A model generated the notes under the pieces. That model searched no databases. It had not been told where the DNA came from and saw only the letters and a list, made by a program, of their open reading frames with translations. This document shows positions 33,271-45,829 of a stretch of DNA of 64,000 nt, piece after piece (the first letter of the stretch is position 1; each line of letters opens with the position of its first letter). The DNA is from Angiostrongylus vasorum. Its lineage: Eukaryota > Nematoda > Chromadorea > Rhabditida > Metastrongylidae. Location of the stretch: assembly GCA_018806985.1 (NCBI GenBank), contig JADANN010000221.1, positions 496,001 to 560,000 on the forward strand, written 5' to 3'. A program made the translations under genes and the position numbers.

Positions 33271-36200
33271 GAACATAAAACAACACGAGAAAAAAACATT
33301 ATTTCATTCTCACTGACAAATAAAGTACTTTCATTTCAGGTCAAGTAGTGATTTTTGTAGAATGGCGGATGTATTAGAGCAAATATAAGAAGTTACATCA
33401 AAAACCAAAGAAAATGACATTCAATTAGGATGGAGTCCCTCTTAGTATCACCAATGAAAGTCCGCTTTCCTAATATAGAGGAACTATGATGGCCCTGAGA
33501 TATGGAGCGCCCCTCGAGTTGCCAAATAAACAACTGGTAACTGATTTCTTAAATATCAAAAAGCCTTTATTTTTACGTCGATTTATTCATGAAGTCGGGA
33601 ACTCAGATTTGTTCCCTAACGCAGAAAAATTGAGATTGATAGGAATGAGCAGTATGTGGAGCCGCACATTTCTATACAGAAGCCCAGCTATGTGTATCCA
33701 TAAACAATCTGATATTACTCCGGGATAAACGGACAACTAACTAAATATCACGCGCTTTTCTGCAGAAAATGAAGACGTGTGCTTTTTTCCTAGATATAGT
33801 TTTTTTGCTAGAAATATTCATTGGATGAAACTACCATATGCTTCAACACGTTTGTTTATAACCTCACCTTTCGTGGGTGTTCAATCTTGAGCGTCAAGCT
33901 GTGATGCTCAGTAGCAGCCTCATGCCATAATCTAGTTGCCAAAGTTTGAAAGAAATTTGATAATTGAATCTGGAAACCTAGCTATCAGTAAATCTACTCT
34001 GCATAGATCTCGAAGAACTGCCCGGGAACATCTTACTGCCACAGATAGTAGAAAAAATGGAAAGACAGCAAGGGCGCGGCGCTCTTTCTATCGCTTGAGG
34101 ATGTGGAGCTCATCAAACACCTCTGGCGTGTGTGAGATAGGCAGTAATAAAGTATAATGGAGTGTGATCACGTATTCTGGTAATTTACAGGATCACAGGT
34201 GATTTTTTACACACTTAGGATAAAGAAGGAACCTATCGGCACCTATTTATTTCAAAAACATCCATGCCCATCATCGTCACGTTCATCAACCCTTTACGAG
34301 AATGAGTTCGTAGCCTCTATGTGCGCTCAACAAATTCTCCTAATGCAATTTGTATGAAAATGACACTGAAACACTTCCTAACGTAAATTACAAAAAAATA
34401 GCTAAGGTAACAAGTCTCTTTTTAAATGTCTCTGCTGTGCTCACTCGATGGTATGTTTTCAATGTGGCAACTCCTAAAGAATCAGGGGGCAGAAGCTGGT
34501 TTTTCACAAACTGCTGGTAATTTTTCGATAACGAGCTAAATTAAGGAGCTCAAAGCACTAATGTTTTATAGAAGAAACTATGCACTATTTAGGAGCAAGC
34601 TTGCTTCTTTAAGGCTACTCCTCGATTTCTGAAATTGTTATGAACTAAAATTTTTGAAACGAATGAAAACGAGGTGTAATTCATTTCATTGGAGAACATC
34701 CGCAGATTTCAAAAATCTTTACCTCAACTAATGAGATTCAGTTTTAGCCGAGATGTGCTGGTTTAAATTTCAAAGCGGCCTTTATTTTCACAAGATGTGA
34801 GCGGAAATCAACTCATGTGTGTTAAGTATTTCAAATGAAAAGCTGTCTTGAAAAAATAACACAGTCCATTGCATGAACAGAGATCGCGACAAATCAGACA
34901 TTGTGATTGAAAGAATATTGGATGATGCCTTCTTCTGTCTGGAGTCTATGGAAGAAAATTTATGAAGAAAAGAGACCAAATTAAGGATAGGAAAGGAAAC
35001 TATTGAAGAGCAAAATGTTGTCAAATTTGTGTACTCCTCATAAGCTGTTATGAGATTGTTACTGAATACACATTTATAAAAAATTTCGCTATTTATCGAT
35101 TGCCTACAAATCGCTGTAACCTCTTAACTACCTGAAAGTGCGAAATCCACTACAACTTGTCCCATTGTTAGACCGATTACGGACAACAACTCATTTTATT
35201 CTATTATAAATAAAAGAAGTGAGTAATCAATGTCGTGATCGATGGAAAGTTGGTCGGAAAAATAGAGAGGAACATGTAAATCCCCTAGTGCAAGTTCCGT
35301 AGGCGCCTACGAGATTCCGGTTGTTAGAAGCGCCTGGTGTGGTGCGGAGAGCTGGTGAAAGCCACAGTGAAGAGAAGTCCTTCAGTCAACAAACACTCAA
35401 CCGGAATCGCGGCCATGTGTCCTTCACAGTAATTTCATTGCAGAACTAGAAGAATGCGATCTAGAAATGAAAACTGAAAGCGAATAACACAACTATTCAA
35501 TTGGTTACACATTGAGAAAAGTTCGCTAAGCAGTCAGAGTCTGAAGAAGATTCAACTCATTCAAGCTAACACGTCTGAAGAGTCGATTAGAAAGCGGTCT
35601 TTAACAGCAGTGAACTATCAATGGTCTAATACCTATACTTGAAAACGAGTGTAACCAGTATAGCTGTCAAGTAATACCAGCAGTGTTTAGTGGCGATAAT
35701 ACAGAGAATATCTAGAGATGACAAATCGTTGACAAATATTGAGATATCAATTCGCTGCTGGTTGCAGAACTCATGTGCTACAGAGAAAAAGATGTGCGAC
35801 AACTGACATGCAGACAAACTACACATATAAAGGTAGCAAGTCCATACTCATTTTTTTACGTTGCTCTTCACTTGAAGTACGGCGTATGTAGCGCACTACC
35901 ATTCTTCTACATGCTGTTTCCCGTACCGTTAAGGCTTAGCATCTCGGCAGCGGTAAGCCGTTTGGTTCATTTAGGTCCTGGAATGCTTTTAGGTAAACTA
36001 TTCTTGTTTTCTTTCCTTGATAAGCCCATTAAAGAAAGAATACGTATTGATCAGTCAACCCGAGGTACTGGTTTTGAAATATTCTCGTTTTGTTACTCAA
36101 AAGAGGTCTTAACACTTTTATTGGTCGATAAGTACGATAAGCATATCTGTGACGTTTGAATAGAGACATGAGTTACTAAATGTTGACAGATCAACAGAAT

Positions 36201-36824
36201 TAAGATGTACCACCGACGAAACTGTGCACTCAATGCGGCGCGGGAGGCATTCGGACTTTTCCGGAAAAATTCTCTGTGGACGGACCTGTGTTTGAAGAGG
36301 GAGCGTAATAGAGCGAAAAACTGAGCGATATGATAGCTGGTGAAATGAGGCGACGTAGACAAGAGACTCTCGCCTGATCGTGATTCACCGAGAGGTGTTC
36401 GACGAACTCGATGCGCCATCATAAGCCACTGGCAGCATTGTGTCAACAGTGGGCGCACCATGTCGGCAACGAGGCACTGTGCCGGCGGTGGAGGTGTACA
36501 GCAAGAAGTGCTGAACACGAGAGAGGCAAGTGGGTGGATTTGTGGACGAAATCCAAGCACGATGACGAGTGAAACATCAGGCAACACAGATTACCACTGT
36601 AAGCATCTTGTTAAAGCATACGACAAAGGTAAACGACACTTGCGTTCCTCTTCTCGCCGGTATCCTTGATGAAGCACAAATTTGCAGTAGTAAGGTTGAT
36701 GGATACGAAGAGACTGAAGACTGAAGACATGTAGGGCGCAGGTGGTGAACGCATGAAAGGCATCGCTGGTGATGACGCCTACATCATTACGGTTCAATAT
36801 TGTGCTATAATCGACTAAGAGAGT
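33271..36824. other. Unassigned 3.5 kb
   Basis: No gene or known repeat family recognised. Frames worth noting: a 128-codon plus frame at 35773-36159 with hydrophobic content, and a GC-richer plus stretch at 36460-36598 that ends at a good donor (GTAAGC). Neither has a family match I know. Confidence 0.35.
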
Positions 36825-37090
36825 GTCGCATAGTGGTTACAGGCACCTCATAATACACACTGTACCATTCGTTGATTGGGGGGCGCCGGGCTTACATGGC
36901 TTCCATTCGTCGGGGGTCGGTAAATTGATGACAGGCATGTGTGGGAGGATAGTAGCACTGACTTGATATTATATATCGTTAGTCACTGTATAGGCGAAAT
37001 ATGCATTCAATCACTTCTGCGGTACTACGAATGGAGTCTAATGCATGTTACACCTTCTGGTGTTGATCAACTATGAACGCCATATTACCG
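36825..37090 (+). mobile_element. S1 SINE, diverged
   Basis: GTCGGTAAATTGATG, GGGAGGATAGTAGCACTGAC, GCATTCAATCACTTC and GTTGATCAACTATGAACGCC appear in S1 order. The head is weak. Confidence 0.65.
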
Positions 37091-37261
37091 CTTAGTGGAT
37101 TAACTTGCCTCTCACATGTCGTTCCATTAAGTGTCGAGTGACTCGAGGAAGTCTCCCACTTCTCCTTGTCGCGTGTAAGAGTATCGCAGCAGGTTCTGCT
37201 CGCTCTAGACACTCTTTAAGCATTATGTCTTATTTCTAGAGTTTTCATCTAGAGAAGAAAT

Positions 37262-39215
37262 CTGATCATCGGGTCGGCAGTCTTCTTGCAGAATGCTTGA
37301 CATCTTGAAGAATCCAGTAACCTACGGCACTTGTCCATCGGTTGTCGTCCATACGCATTACGTATCCGGCGCATCTTATTTTTGACAGTTTGGGGTATAG
37401 AACGACGTCTTTGAGTTCGCAACGTTGACGTAGAACGGAGCTTCGGATCGTGATGCGAAAGACTTCCAGCGTCTTCTTTTCGATTGCGTGTTGTATAACG
37501 CTGAGTAATCTTTGATGTTGTTTACGTAGCAACCAGGTTGCTGACGGGTACGGTGAGACAGTGAGAATCGTGGAGTCAAAAAGATGGACGCGAAGTCGAA
37601 AATTCTTTGTTCTATTTACTACAGCCTCGATCGTCTTCAAAGATCCCCTTACCACTCGGTTCCTTCTGCTCATCTCCGTCATTTTGACTTACCTACACAA
37701 ACATAAATGACCGTTGACCGTGAATGAATATATTAAACTAATACATCTCCCATAAACATCGTTTTTGTGAGATTTAGAGGAAAACCTATGTTTTCGCAAG
37801 CGCTACCATAAAGTCTAGTCTGCAAGTGTTCGTTCTGTCTGGTTAATACTTAGTGTTATAAGAACGATGTTATCTGCAAAGCGAAGATGGTGTAATTGCC
37901 GAGCATCGATTTTCACTCCCATGTTATCCCATTCCAATATCCACATGACGTTTTCGAGAGTGGCAGCAAATAATTTTGGCTAGATGGTATCGCGTTGCCT
38001 AACCCCTCTTATGACGTCGCTGTTAATATCATTGTAGAATGGAGATATCTTGGCCGCGAAATTTTTGTACAGCTCATGAAGAATTTTTTATATGCCGATG
38101 GTTAAGGACTACCTGGTTGTCCAGAGCTTGTATGACTGCTTCAATCTCAGCTGAGCCTAAATCAACCACAATGATGCTGAAATGTTTGCAGAACTCAGAC
38201 CACAGATAAGAATAACGGGCAGTAAATAAATAGTTATAGATTGTGATCTCGACTGCAGCCTCAGCTTAATTGAGTTCAATGTTGATTTGCACTTACCAGA
38301 TCGTTCCCGTTAATGGGTTATTGCTGATGGCACCGTTAAGACAAAAACTAGTTCGGAGAAAGGCAGAACGAGGGTTTCAGTGGTGCAGCTAGTAACAGGT
38401 GAACCCCCGGAAAGCGTTATCGCGGGTTCGAGTCTGCGCTGGGGTCTACGTTTTGTAAACATCTCAACATCATTGTGGCTGTATTACACATAATAGATTG
38501 CTCTGAAAAAATAATAGGGAGCATATGAAAAGTTACACATTGATAACAAGCTAAGAGACAAGCGAAACGAAGGAACCGCACGGCGTGGTGGTGAACGCGT
38601 TAGCCATTGGAAAGGATAATAGCGCGTTCGTTCCCCACGGCAGACACCTGAGGTCCGGAGTTTTACAAATATCTCAGCAACATTGTGGTTGCATCACATA
38701 TAATGCTTCCCGTGAAAAATTGTAATAGGCAGTAAATAAGGAGCTAAAAAAGTTGTACATTGAGCCAAAAGCTTTCTTTAAATAGTTGAAGGTGAGACAG
38801 AGTGGTCTCCCTTATATTGCATGGTTCAATGAGTTTTGTTATCTCATGGATATGGTGTGTCTTACTGAATCCTTTTCGATACCCTTCTTGCCCATTTGGC
38901 TCTCCTTTGTCTAGAGTACTGTATGTCTAGGATAACTCAAGTGAAGAGTTAATGCACTATAGACAGCACGCAGAATCGGCGATGGTTGCCGACATCGTGA
39001 AGGTCTTCCTTCTTAAACAGTAGCACCGTCTTGGTGGTCTCCCACTCAGTAGGAACCTTGCATTCAGACAGGTAGCGTGTGAAGAGCCGATCCAATGTGT
39101 TGATGAGGAAAGGCGGAGGTTTTCTCAGGTGTTCAGGTCTTATCCTTCCAGGAAGGAGCAGATGTTGTTCGATTCTTCCCCGACGACACGGCACGTTGGA
39201 TTTCGGAAGGCATAA
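37262..39215 (-). pseudogene. RTE-type LINE reverse transcriptase, broken by an S2 cluster
   Basis: The minus strand carries, from high to low coordinates: GPDRIRPEHL-like and LFTRYLSECKVP (39150-39050), KTVLLFKKEDLHDVGN, EGYRKGFSKTHHIH (about 38860), then after the inserted block EIEAVIQALDNQ, RGVRQ-like, LHHLRFADNIVLIT (motif C region, 37869-37880 for FADN), KTMFM, MSRRNRVVRGSLKTIE and a C-terminal MRMDDNRWTSAVGYW and ARRLPTR. These follow RTE RT order. The catalytic FADD is FADN, frames shift several times, and 38165-38770 is inserted in motif A. Dead copy. Confidence 0.85.
38165..38770. mobile_element. Cluster of three S2 SINE pieces inside the RTE element
   Basis: A short minus piece (38165-38240, CACAATGATGCTGAAATG..), then two head-to-tail plus copies: 38240-38530 with the best B box of the family, GGGTTCGAGTC (about 38418), and 38545-38760 with GTGTGGTGGTGAACGCG-like sequence and GCGTTCGTTCCCC. 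Two copies in tandem suggest sequential insertion or a duplicated unit. Confidence 0.75.
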
Positions 39216-39357
39216 GTTGGAATCAATATCATTAATGACTACGATATTTCATTAATCCGTTGTGTACTTTGCACTGGTTACGTCCGCATTTCGATTCCTG
39301 AGTATCACCACAAATTGGCACCTTTCGCCTGTAAACGTTGCTGTATCACGTAAAGAA

Positions 39358-39640
39358 TAGATAAAGGATAAAGATCTTGGCGTTGATCAATCCCTTGGAC
39401 ACGCACCATGCATTCGACTTCATTAAGAATCGTTTGGAGATTACTGAGTGGATATCTCGCCTTTACAAAGACTCACGGTGGCCTAACGATGTATATCGAG
39501 CAGTGCTGGCATCCTCGCTGGCAAGTGTGGTACCAATATTCGGACCCCGGAGGGATGGAAGGATTGGTGAGCCTTGGGCGCTGGGACCGATCCCGTGTGT
39601 ATTGCAGGGTGCCTTCGAGTACTGCACCACACGCCGCCCC
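39358..39640 (-). mobile_element. S1 tRNA-derived SINE
   Basis: AAAGGATAAAGATCTTGGCG at the left, CGGACCCCGGAGGGATGG and GGACCGATCCC in the middle, a CTGCACCACACGCCG head at the right. It lies just downstream of the RTE remnant. Confidence 0.75.
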
Positions 39641-39939
39641 TTCCCCCTATATCCTCCTAGTGATTTTCGAATAGACTATGATATTATCTTTTTGAAGTAA
39701 ATGTAGTCACCTAATATTTCACGTTTTTTTCTTCATTTATCGCACTACTCCGAATAATGTGATTCTCTTTTCTTACGGAGGTCTCCCTAGTTTTATTCCA
39801 TATTTTCCCAAAAATGATTGTCGTTTTCTAAAACACGCTTTGGATACTTCTTGGCTGTCTTTCTTATAAATGAGGTCAGATTCTCGGTATTGAAGGGGAT
39901 CGAAAGCAACAACTTGCTATTCATCATCCTGAAATCAGG

Positions 39940-40135
39940 TGAAAGTCTATCATAATGATGCTGAGCTATTTGCAAAACTCCGAAACGCGGGTGGTGGTGG
40001 GGGAACGAACGTCAATTGCGCTTTCAGGGCTCTAACGCGTTCACTACCACACCATGCCCGTTCTTCGTTTCGCCTGTCTCTCAGCTAGTTTTCTGTGTAC
40101 TAGTGCCATCAGCAATTGCCTTTTGATTTCACATA
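39940..40135 (-). mobile_element. S2 tRNA-derived SINE
   Basis: AATGATGCTGAGCTATTTGC, then GGGGGAACGAACG, ACGCGTTCACTACCACACC, TTCGTTTCGCCTGTCTCTCAGC. It abuts the S1 copy at 40145. Confidence 0.72.
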
Positions 40136-40144
40136 ACACCTTGT

Positions 40145-40440
40145 CGTGAGGGGCGCGTGTAGCGTGCAGTGATCAGAGACGCCCTGCAACACACACGTAG
40201 AATCGATCCCCGTCCCCATGGCCCATCAAGCCTTCCATCACTCCGTGGTCGGCAAATTGGTACCAGACTTGTCTGGGAGGATAACAACACTGGCTCGACG
40301 CATCGGTAGGTCACCGCGAGTCGTTGTTAAGGCCAGATATGCATTCAATCACCTCCAGCGATGCTTAATGAAGTCGAATGCATGGCGCATCGCTCAGGGA
40401 TTTATCAACGGTGACAGCTTTATCGTTTCAACCTTTTGTC
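40145..40440 (+). mobile_element. S1 tRNA-derived SINE
   Basis: Starts near GTCGTGAGGGGCGCGTGTAG. TAGAATCGATCCCC is the B-box region. Then CTCCGTGGTCGGCAAATTGG, TTGTTAAGGCCAGATATGC, TCAGGGATTTATCAACGG. Confidence 0.75.
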
Positions 40441-40989
40441 CTTCTGTGAAAAACTGCAACAAGCAGCAAATGAAATGTTAACATTGTGATTTCTGACGAA
40501 AGTCTTAAAGAAATATTTCATTCCTTCCAGATGTGTACCACATGTGGTAATTATTTAGCCGTGTTTTGTGGAGTGCAGCTGAACTGAGAACTGCAATCAA
40601 CAAATTATCTCTCCATAGTACTTTGAGCAGTTGTGAGCAAAGGGCTCATCGTTTTCCGTCATCGAACTTGTGATTTCAAAACTCGATGCTTTTTTTAGAC
40701 AAAGTTCTGGGTTTGCATCTACGTTTGATTTTTGTATTACATATCGTTTCCATGATTGAACTCTCCAAATTTTTTTCGTTGAAATGGCTTTATGTTTATG
40801 TCAGTTTTTAAAATAAAAATGGAAACGAAGAAAATCCAAGCAAGTCATACACTCCATTGCTCCTACCTCTGAGAAACTATCGTCCTGCATCTTTGAAGAG
40901 TGGAAGCAACTTTCGATCTTTACCATGCGAACGGTATATATTTGTAACTCCCCTCATGTTGTTATTGTTAAGCCATTACTTGATAATTG
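40441..40989. other. No feature recognised
   Basis: AT-rich, short frames only. Confidence 0.4.
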
Positions 40990-41375
40990 ACACTTGGATG
41001 GCCCGTCCTCACTGGTTGTGCGGGCTCCACCATAATCTCCTTTTTTCGGAGATTTGTTGGTTAAACCTTTGTGGTTCCCTGGAATGCCGAGGTCAGCCTG
41101 GCCAAAGTCTGCTCCAGGTCGTCACCACCACAGGCAGACGCCGCTCTTGTGGATCACAGGGAGATTTGCCACCATTGCGACTTTGATGCCAGGACGGTGG
41201 AGGATCCTGGTATTGGTTTACTCTCAGCAGGGTTTCCTGATGGAACCCTTGGACACCTTCTCAGCTTGGAAGATCCTGCCAGGGGGATGAATCAGCGCAC
41301 CGTACATCGCAGCCCGTTACCCAGAAACACCACCAGTCACGATGAGGGTAAACCGTTAGGAGGTGTTAGGCGATT
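40990..41375 (+). repeat. R4 dispersed repeat
   Basis: One of the best R4 copies, TGGATGGCCCGTCCTCACTG to GGTAAACCGTTAGG. Hairpin arms at about 41189-41217 are GCCAGGA and TCCTGGT. Inverted partner of 41490-41840. Confidence 0.75.
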
Positions 41376-41489
41376 TGAATATAAAAAGTTTTAATCCCAA
41401 AATTTCAAGCACGTACAGTAGATACAATATTAGTCCCGTTTGGGGATGTAGAGAAGTGAACTATTTTTATCCTATTCAGCGAATGCCTT

Positions 41490-41840
41490 TACCGCCTCAT
41501 CGTGGCTGGAAGACGTTCCCCCGCTGTCAAGCTGCGAGTTACAATGAAAGGATTCATTCGTTCCCTCGGTAGGGTTCCATAACCTGAAAAGTTTCCATGA
41601 GGAAGCCCCCTCTGTGAGTAAACCAATACCACGAGATGTCACCGTCCTGGGACCAAACTAGTCGCATAGTGCCAAATCTTCCCTGTGATCCACAAGGGCT
41701 GTGAGAGCCTGTGGTGGTGACGAGCTGGGCAGACTTTAGCTTGGCCAATCTCAGAAACTCCAGAGAACCACGATGGCTAAACCAGCAAAATTTCGAGGAA
41801 GTGGAGATTATGCTGGAGCCGCACAACCAAGTATTCTGCC
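41490..41840 (-). repeat. R4 dispersed repeat, inverted partner
   Basis: TTTACCGCCTCATCGTGGCTGG to GCTGGAGCCGCACAACC, opposite in orientation to 40990-41375 and about 115 bp from it. The pair could fold into a long hairpin. Confidence 0.72.
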
Positions 41841-42780
41841 AATGAAGATACTACCTGCTACGGTTCGCGAAGACACTTTGTGGTGGGCTCCTTCCAATAG
41901 TAAAGCACATCACTTGGAGAACGCATAGGACAAATTATCATCGAACTCTGTATTAATTTGATCACTTGCTGCAAAGTCTCAATGAACACCCCTCTCACTT
42001 TCCAACCATTTGTATCGACGTGGCAGTTTTGAATCTCGGCCATTCTGCCCATATCAACAAGTTTTTCAGTGGAAAACTGTGACTAGAAAAGAGAATTAAG
42101 TCCCTTACGAAAGCAAAATTTCTTGCTCCGGAACATCCCAAGCTTCACAGCTCAAGTGGAACTTTATTCACATTATGAAATACAACAACATTAATGCCGG
42201 AAATATGAGCAAAACTCGCGATGGGGCTCAAGGCTTATCCACGGCACCATCAAGGCCTTTGCTTTTCTCTTGGGCAGATTTTTACCATTACGATGCTATC
42301 AGCAATCACCGGTCAACAGGTTGGAAACTGTTGGAAGTTGGTCCTGCGTGGCAGCTGGCACTTGAAGAATATAATTTTCTAGAAGTTGTTAGATCTGCAA
42401 CAGATAGTTTACTCTAATCGTTACACAGAGCAGTTCTGCTCCCTTGAAGAAACAGCGATCGGAACATTTCGGGGCGACCCACATCGTAAAGTTTGGCGCT
42501 TGTATATTACAAGTGTTGTCAGACGCTGAAGTATCGAATATAAGATAGGTAGATCGACAGTATAACAACCTCGAGAAAATTTTTGACAAGAGCACATGAC
42601 TTCATCAAAAACTCCATGAACAAAACGAGGATTTCTAAGAGAAGTAGACCTTCCCAAGTAGATCTCACAGTACCGACAGGGAATATTTACTATTTAAGTC
42701 GTATTTTGAAATGATAAAATAAAGATAAACTTTCCAAGACCGACTTGTTATTAAGTTCTGCCTTAATTGATGATGATAAT
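41841..42780. other. Unassigned, one S2 scrap
   Basis: About 42297-42320 repeats a short S2 body word (GCTATCAGCAATCACCGGTC). A minus frame at 41858-42052 and a plus frame at 42175-42417 have no recognised family. Confidence 0.35.
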
Positions 42781-43061
42781 TCACTGTTTTTTCTTCGATG
42801 AGCAAACACGAGCTTGATATTATAGAAGCATGCAGTAGCTGAAGTTTCGGCAGTTTCGCCTTTTTTCAGAGCCTGGAAAGGACAAATTTATGTGTTAGAT
42901 CTTATCGACTAAGGTTATGAAAGTGTTTGGCTGAGTAGATTGCACGTCACTTTGACCTTTCCAGGCTCGGAGGAAGGCCAAACCGCCGAAACGTCAGCTA
43001 CTGGATGCTAATAAATTCCATAATACCAACCTCGCGTTTGCTTATCGAAGAAAAACAGTGA
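42781..43061. repeat. Inverted pair of PLE terminal repeats
   Basis: Left arm 42781-42880 (minus) and right arm 42954-43061 (plus), about 75 bp apart. Each runs CCAGGCT, core, GAAAC, AGCTACTG, then CTCGTGTTTGCT-like and GAAGAAAAA..CAGTGA. Arms share most positions. Motifs: 42832-42876 (-), CTGAAAA and TTC at the cleavage triplet, so dead; 42961-43004 (+), CGGAGGA, with stem I CCAG..CTGG and GTC. Confidence 0.78.
42961..43004 (+). ncRNA. Hammerhead-like motif, one core change
   Basis: CCAGGCT pairs with AGCTACTGG (2-base bulge) as stem I; GGC..GCC is stem II; GAAAC and GTC are intact. The core is CGGAGGA, where U4 is G, which should reduce or abolish cleavage. Confidence 0.5.
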
Positions 43062-44139
43062 CGACATAATGTCATCAAAGTCGACAACGCTCCTGGCGAC
43101 CGTAAAAAATGGTTTCGGAATAGTCTTCGCTCGGCAACGTGTTTACGAATGTATTCGGAACGAATTCCTCGCTGGCTGGAATTCTTTCTTACTTTCTTTC
43201 CAAGCGATGTCATTGCCTTTGCTATGCGCTCAGCTTAGGAAGTGATTAGTGACGCCGTACAATACAGATAGAATCGTTTGTTCGATCACGCGCCCTGTGA
43301 TAGCCAAGCTTTCTTTCTCTCCGTGGTCGGCGACATTTCGAAGCACGAAATTTTCCCTATTTCCTGCTTTCTAAATGTAGCGCTATCTCAGAATACAAGA
43401 AAAATCTCAAATTTTTTTCCGAATTGTGAAGAACTCTTCTTTGAAATCAATGAACTACTTTTTGTTCAACAGGCTGTGCATCCCTAATTGAAAGGAACGG
43501 ATCATAAAAGCCTCTCCAAATGGCGGATCTACACACTGATATCGAATGGGAAAGAACACAATGCATTAGGAATTCCAGCGGCGACGTCTCGATTTACCTC
43601 ACGCTATCAGTCCATGCTAATGTACTTTTTTCAAAAATATCATCAGTCTTCTATATCTCATTACCTTCAGTTTGCAGTATAATAACTCGTTCATTGAATG
43701 TACTCCTTAGAGAAAACGAGGTAGGAAACTCTTTATATTTCATTCCATTATCCAAATGATTCGGTGACCGAGTATTTTTTCTTGTGTAATCTTGGGTGCT
43801 AACGTTTAAAGATTTGATTTAAAAGTGGTCCCAATCACGAATGTTTCTGTTCTAATTACAAACACTTTCAGAACCTTACGGGGTAGTAGAAATCAAAAGG
43901 CCATTCAATATTGAGGGATGAAAAGAACGAAACAAAAAACGCTACTTGTTTCGACTTCACTCATGTCTCGATGTTCTTGAAGCTTTCTTTTAGAAAACAG
44001 GAGTAATGTGGGAATGTGGGAACAGTGTGGCAGGGTTCAGAGAGTGCTACAGCTTAGATCCATCAGGAATTGCGTTGGCGCAGTAGGCACTTATCTTTTG
44101 AAGCAATTTATAAGTGCATTATGCACGTCGGGAACGTTT
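43062..44139. other. Unassigned, faint S1-like scrap
   Basis: 43225-43345 has TAGTGACGCCGTACAATAC, GATCACGCGCCC and CTCCGTGGTCGGCGAC in S1 head order, strongly diverged. Nothing else recognised. Confidence 0.35.
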
Positions 44140-44420
44140 ACCATAGCTGTTAGAAATGTCCTGCAATAAACACCGCATCAGTCGATGGTTCAACCGCGCG
44201 CCCAGTGCTCACTAAGGCTTCCATCCCTTCCGGCTGGGAAAATTCGTACAAGACCACACTAGGAAGATAGCAGCACTGACTCAATACATCGGTAGGCCAC
44301 CGTGAGTCATCGCATAGGCCGATATATGCTCAATCACCTCTAATGATGCTTGATGAAGTCGAATGCATGCTTATCCCTCAGAGATTGATCAACGCCTAAC
44401 GTTTCATGCCTTTTTTATCC
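44140..44420 (+). mobile_element. S1 SINE, diverged
   Basis: GATGGTTCAACCGCGCGCCC (B-box region), GAAGATAGCAGCACTGACTC, GTGAGTCATCGCATAGGCCG, TCAGAGATTGATCAACGCC. Confidence 0.68.
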
Positions 44421-45829
44421 TTAATTGCGGACGTGGAAGATTTCTTTAATGAGCCTTTCGGGCACAGCATATGTCTCATCCGGCCGCTTCAATATGTGAT
44501 ATGGCTTAACTAAAACTTAATCTGCTTCACATTTCTCACGCAGCGAACAATATGCAGCTGTGTGAAGAGAACTTTCAAGACACAAATGAGCTACTAGCTA
44601 ATTGATGTCGATGAATGCTGTCTCTCATATTTATCTACTTTTACAGAATGGATTCCGAATGATTGGGACAGTCTCATCGCATCACACAATTTCGAACCAT
44701 GGTACTTTTTGATTTTCTTTATAGCAGATTTTTAAACACTTGGCAAAAAAAAACGATTTCTAGCGGTTTGTTTAGGCTGCGTGGCCCAAATATGTTCCGA
44801 ACGATCAGATTTCTTCCGTTTCCATTTCATTTTCTTGCAAGTGGATAGGCTGCTGCTAAAGCAATCTCACATCCAAGCCTTGCCCAGATTTCATTTGTGC
44901 TGATGATATGTTCACATATGCATTACCAGTCTGCATCTCAATTTATACTTGTTCTTTTTCCACCCGACATATTTTCGCCAACGATGAGAAGCGATCTACT
45001 GTCCACTTCCTTTGTGAATGTCTGTTGAATGCTGGCTGTTCCACAACGTGTATCCTCTTTCAAACCTTCTCTTCCTATCTTTTCGTTTTCTACCTGGGAA
45101 GCTCTGCATCCTTTTCAACTTTATTTTTTTATCTCGATGTAAAGTGTAATCATTCAAAATTGTACTTTGATCAATGTTCTGATATATCGACGGGAGGGGA
45201 CATCCCGTGGATTCCTGCTGTCATTAATTCATATGTGCCAAATAGCCATGTTAAAAAGGAACAAAAGCAGCTAATATGGAACGTGAATAGATTAGTAGTG
45301 TTATACAGAAATTCATATTAAGCACAGCAGAGAACACAGCCACAGTCCTCGTTTTCGAATCTCTTAACTTTCTGTTTTTTGAAGCCCATTGCTTTCTGTT
45401 AGTGATGGATTGGGAGAGTGGATCAGGATCGGCGTCCTCTTCGTACTTTGACGACGCTAGGGAGGACGAATTCTAGCCCCCAAAAGCTGCTTCGGCTGAC
45501 GTCTTCACCCTCATCTCTCATAACACCTTCTAATGGGGCCTACTAGGATAAACAATCTATAATTTAATGCGCCGTCCGAGCCATATGGGCGCGTGCCGAC
45601 TATCTTTCGTCTCATTAGTCAAACGACTTCGAATCCGCTCACTAACTGCCAGTAATTTCACACAACTTCCCGTGATTCAGGAATTCGCCGCTACCACATT
45701 TTATTTTCCAAAAGCCATAAAGCGGATGGAATTTCTGCCGTGTCCAGCTATCCTCTTCCTTCGACGTTAAATATCGGTTGTTCAAGTTGTTTAGTTGACT
45801 ATTTAACCTAAATATTCCGCTTGGACATT
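44421..45829. other. Unassigned
   Basis: A 137-codon plus frame (44908-45321) begins in sequence faintly like the S3 body (TGTTGAATGCTGGCTG). I could not assign it to a family. No splice-supported exon chain found. Confidence 0.35.

Noticed and set aside
35773..36159. 128-codon plus frame with hydrophobic content
   Set aside because: No family match and no splice context; not enough to call a gene.
36093..36587. 164-codon minus frame
   Set aside because: No recognisable motifs; it overlaps unrelated frames on the other strand and looks like chance in a GC-richer patch.
44908..45321. 137-codon plus frame
   Set aside because: Start region faintly resembles SINE S3 body; no protein family words.
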